The notes below the pieces were generated by a model. That model made no database searches and had not been told where the DNA came from. It worked only from the letters and a program-made list of their open reading frames with translations. Shown piece after piece: positions 62,921-64,000 of a stretch of 64,000 bases of DNA. The stretch covers positions 1 through 64,000 of the forward strand of contig JBBQHP010000023.1 in NCBI GenBank assembly GCA_038324085.1. Direction: 5' to 3'. Positions within the stretch are counted from its first letter, which is position 1, and each line of letters begins with the position of its first letter. The stretch comes from Ga0077523 sp038324085 (GTDB taxonomy: Bacteria > Pseudomonadota > Gammaproteobacteria > Burkholderiales > Ga0077523). The translations under genes were made by a program, and so were the position numbers.

Positions 62921-63850
62921 TCAGATGCCGCGCGCGCGGCCTCCGCCACTGAACGACGGTTCCAGGAACATCTGGCGGAAATAATCCCGGAACGCGGACA
63001 TCGCGGGCGCCAGCTCGGCGCCCTTCTTCCAGGCCAGCCCGACCGTCATGGCCGGAATGGCGTCCTTGAGATTGACGGTCTCGATGCGCTTGCCCTCCAG
63101 CGACCAGGGACGGTAGACCATGTCGGACAGGATCGACACGCCCCAGCCGTTGGCCACCATGCTGCGCACGGCCTCGACGGAGGAGGTGCGCAGGCGGATC
63201 CTCGGCTGGAACGGCGTACGGCCCCAGTAGCGCAGGGCCGTCTGCGCCGCTTCGTCCACGGTGAGCATGATGTAGGGCTCGGCGGCGACCTCGGACAGGG
63301 TGACCTCCGGCAATTCGAGCAGCGGGTGGCGCGCGGAGACCCATAGGCGCCGCTCGGATCCGAAAAAGGTCTCGTTCGCGAGTTCCGGACTCACCAGGTT
63401 CGACGTGAGCACCACCGCCATGTCGAATCGGTTGCTGATTACGCCTTCCTCGATCGCCTCGCGGTGCAATTCGTAGATACTGACGGCGATTCGCGGATAG
63501 AGCTGCGAGAAGCGTTGCAGGTGATGGGGCAGGAAATAACCCATGACCGTGTAGGTCGTGGCGACGCTGAGCGCACCCTCGACCGTGCTGTTGGCAGTGG
63601 GGGCACGCAAGGCATCGTCCACCGCCGACAGAATGGTGTAGGCGTGGCCGAGGAACTTGCGTCCGGCTTCGGTGAGCTCCATGCCGGCGTGCGTGCGGCC
63701 GAACAGCGTCGCACCGATCTCGCCCTCCAGCTCCTTGATCGCCGTGGTGACGGCCGATTGGGAAATGCTGAGCTGGATGGCCGCCTGGGACACCTGTCCG
63801 AGCTCGGCGGTGGCGACGAAGTACTTCAACTGCCGGATCGACAACGACAT
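62921..63850 (-). CDS. LysR-family transcriptional regulator
   Basis: A 309-residue regulator. The N-terminal winged HTH (LKYFVATAELGQVSQAAIQ, then SISQSAVTTAIKELE) is followed by a substrate-binding domain of the periplasmic-binding-protein type. The ATG at 63850 (MSLSIRQLKYF) is the standard family start; the 17-codon longer frame is not needed. Its target is probably a divergent gene beyond the right edge of the window, since the 150 bases to the edge contain no gene. Confidence 0.9.
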   Translation of the reverse strand: MSLSIRQLKYFVATAELGQVSQAAIQLSISQSAVTTAIKELEGEIGATLFGRTHAGMELTEAGRKFLGHAYTILSAVDDALRAPTANSTVEGALSVATTYTVMGYFLPHHLQRFSQLYPRIAVSIYELHREAIEEGVISNRFDMAVVLTSNLVSPELANETFFGSERRLWVSARHPLLELPEVTLSEVAAEPYIMLTVDEAAQTALRYWGRTPFQPRIRLRTSSVEAVRSMVANGWGVSILSDMVYRPWSLEGKRIETVNLKDAIPAMTVGLAWKKGAELAPAMSAFRDYFRQMFLEPSFSGGGRARGI

Positions 63851-64000
63851 CAGTTCAGCCCGATATTTGCATTTGCCGTCGCCAAGAAAACAGAACGCCA
63901 CTCGTTCAAACGCAGCTCCAGGACGGACAACCCGCTGTTGTCACGCTGATTAATCGCGGCCCCGCGAACTGCGACCTTCTGTTTTTCCGATACCTTGGGA
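63851..64000. other. Right-edge intergenic region
   Basis: No gene is visible in the last 150 bases. A CTGATTAATCGCGG patch near 63945-63958 is the most AT-rich part and may belong to the LysR gene's own promoter or to a divergent gene outside the window. A LysR T-N11-A operator could not be fixed. Confidence 0.3.

Noticed and set aside
1..64000. tRNA, rRNA, prophage or integrative element
   Set aside because: No tRNA-like cloverleaf, rRNA segment, integrase, phage structural gene or paired attachment repeats were recognised.

Overview
This is a GC-rich (roughly two-thirds G+C) Gram-negative chromosomal segment, most likely from a betaproteobacterium. The evidence is a PEP-CTERM sorting-signal protein, many CxxCH cytochromes, a CNP1-like protein, LolA/MMPL export genes, a LutABC operon, an HME-type RND metal pump and an abundance of PAS/GGDEF signalling proteins. 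No rRNA, tRNA, CRISPR array, integrase or complete insertion sequence is visible. Species assignment is inference.

Region 1 (0.35-15.2 kb) is an aryl-polyene-type (type II fatty acid/polyketide-like) lipid pigment cluster. It holds a polysaccharide deacetylase, a decayed methyltransferase, a PlsC-like acyltransferase and a halogenase-like flavoprotein (both minus strand). These are followed by a ketoreductase, a methyltransferase, a double-hotdog dehydratase that looks like an ApeI-ApeP fusion, an ACP, an acyl-activating ligase, an LpxL-like acyltransferase, a LolA-like protein, an MMPL exporter, an alpha/beta hydrolase, a ketosynthase and its chain-length-factor partner. The genes overlap in short ATGA/TGATG steps, so they are probably co-transcribed. 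A GT2 glycosyltransferase of the kind normally inside such clusters sits alone at 24.8-25.6 kb.

Region 2 (15.3-16.7 kb) is a two-gene unit of a ubiquitin-like MoaD/ThiS protein ending in Gly-Gly and an Asp-box (BNR) beta-propeller protein. Region 3 (16.9-26.8 kb) is signalling. It has a 1,832-residue kinase with about ten PAS domains, a downstream multi-receiver HPt-GGDEF regulator interrupted by an in-frame TGA, the stray GT2 gene, and a second diguanylate cyclase translationally abutted to lutC.

Region 4 (26.8-30.6 kb) is lutABC (lactate oxidation) with a divergent IclR-type regulator. A PBP7-type DD-peptidase follows. Region 5 (31.8-39.8 kb) is a heavy-metal RND efflux operon (OMP-MFP-RND, minus strand) with a divergent two-component system. 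The shared intergenic region carries an 11-bp-phased direct repeat, and the MFP-RND gap carries a roughly 112-bp tandem duplication. Region 6 (39.9-46.4 kb) is a second overlapping signalling operon: membrane PAS kinase, single-domain receiver, and REC-PAS-GGDEF-EAL protein.

Region 7 (46.5-51.8 kb) holds an Atm1-type ABC transporter, several small membrane or secreted proteins and an SDR. Region 8 (52.1-55.2 kb) is an unusual secreted trio ending in a PEP-CTERM protein and a good intrinsic terminator. Region 9 (55.4-59.4 kb) encodes a mandelate-racemase-type enolase-superfamily enzyme, a metallo-beta-lactamase-fold hydrolase, a dihaem cytochrome and a MauG/CcpA-type dihaem peroxidase. Region 10 (59.5-64 kb) is mostly conserved housekeeping-type genes: a phasin-like coiled coil, CNP1-like protein, YciH/SUI1, RsuA-family pseudouridine synthase, DUF1415, a 48-residue Lys-rich protein and a LysR regulator.
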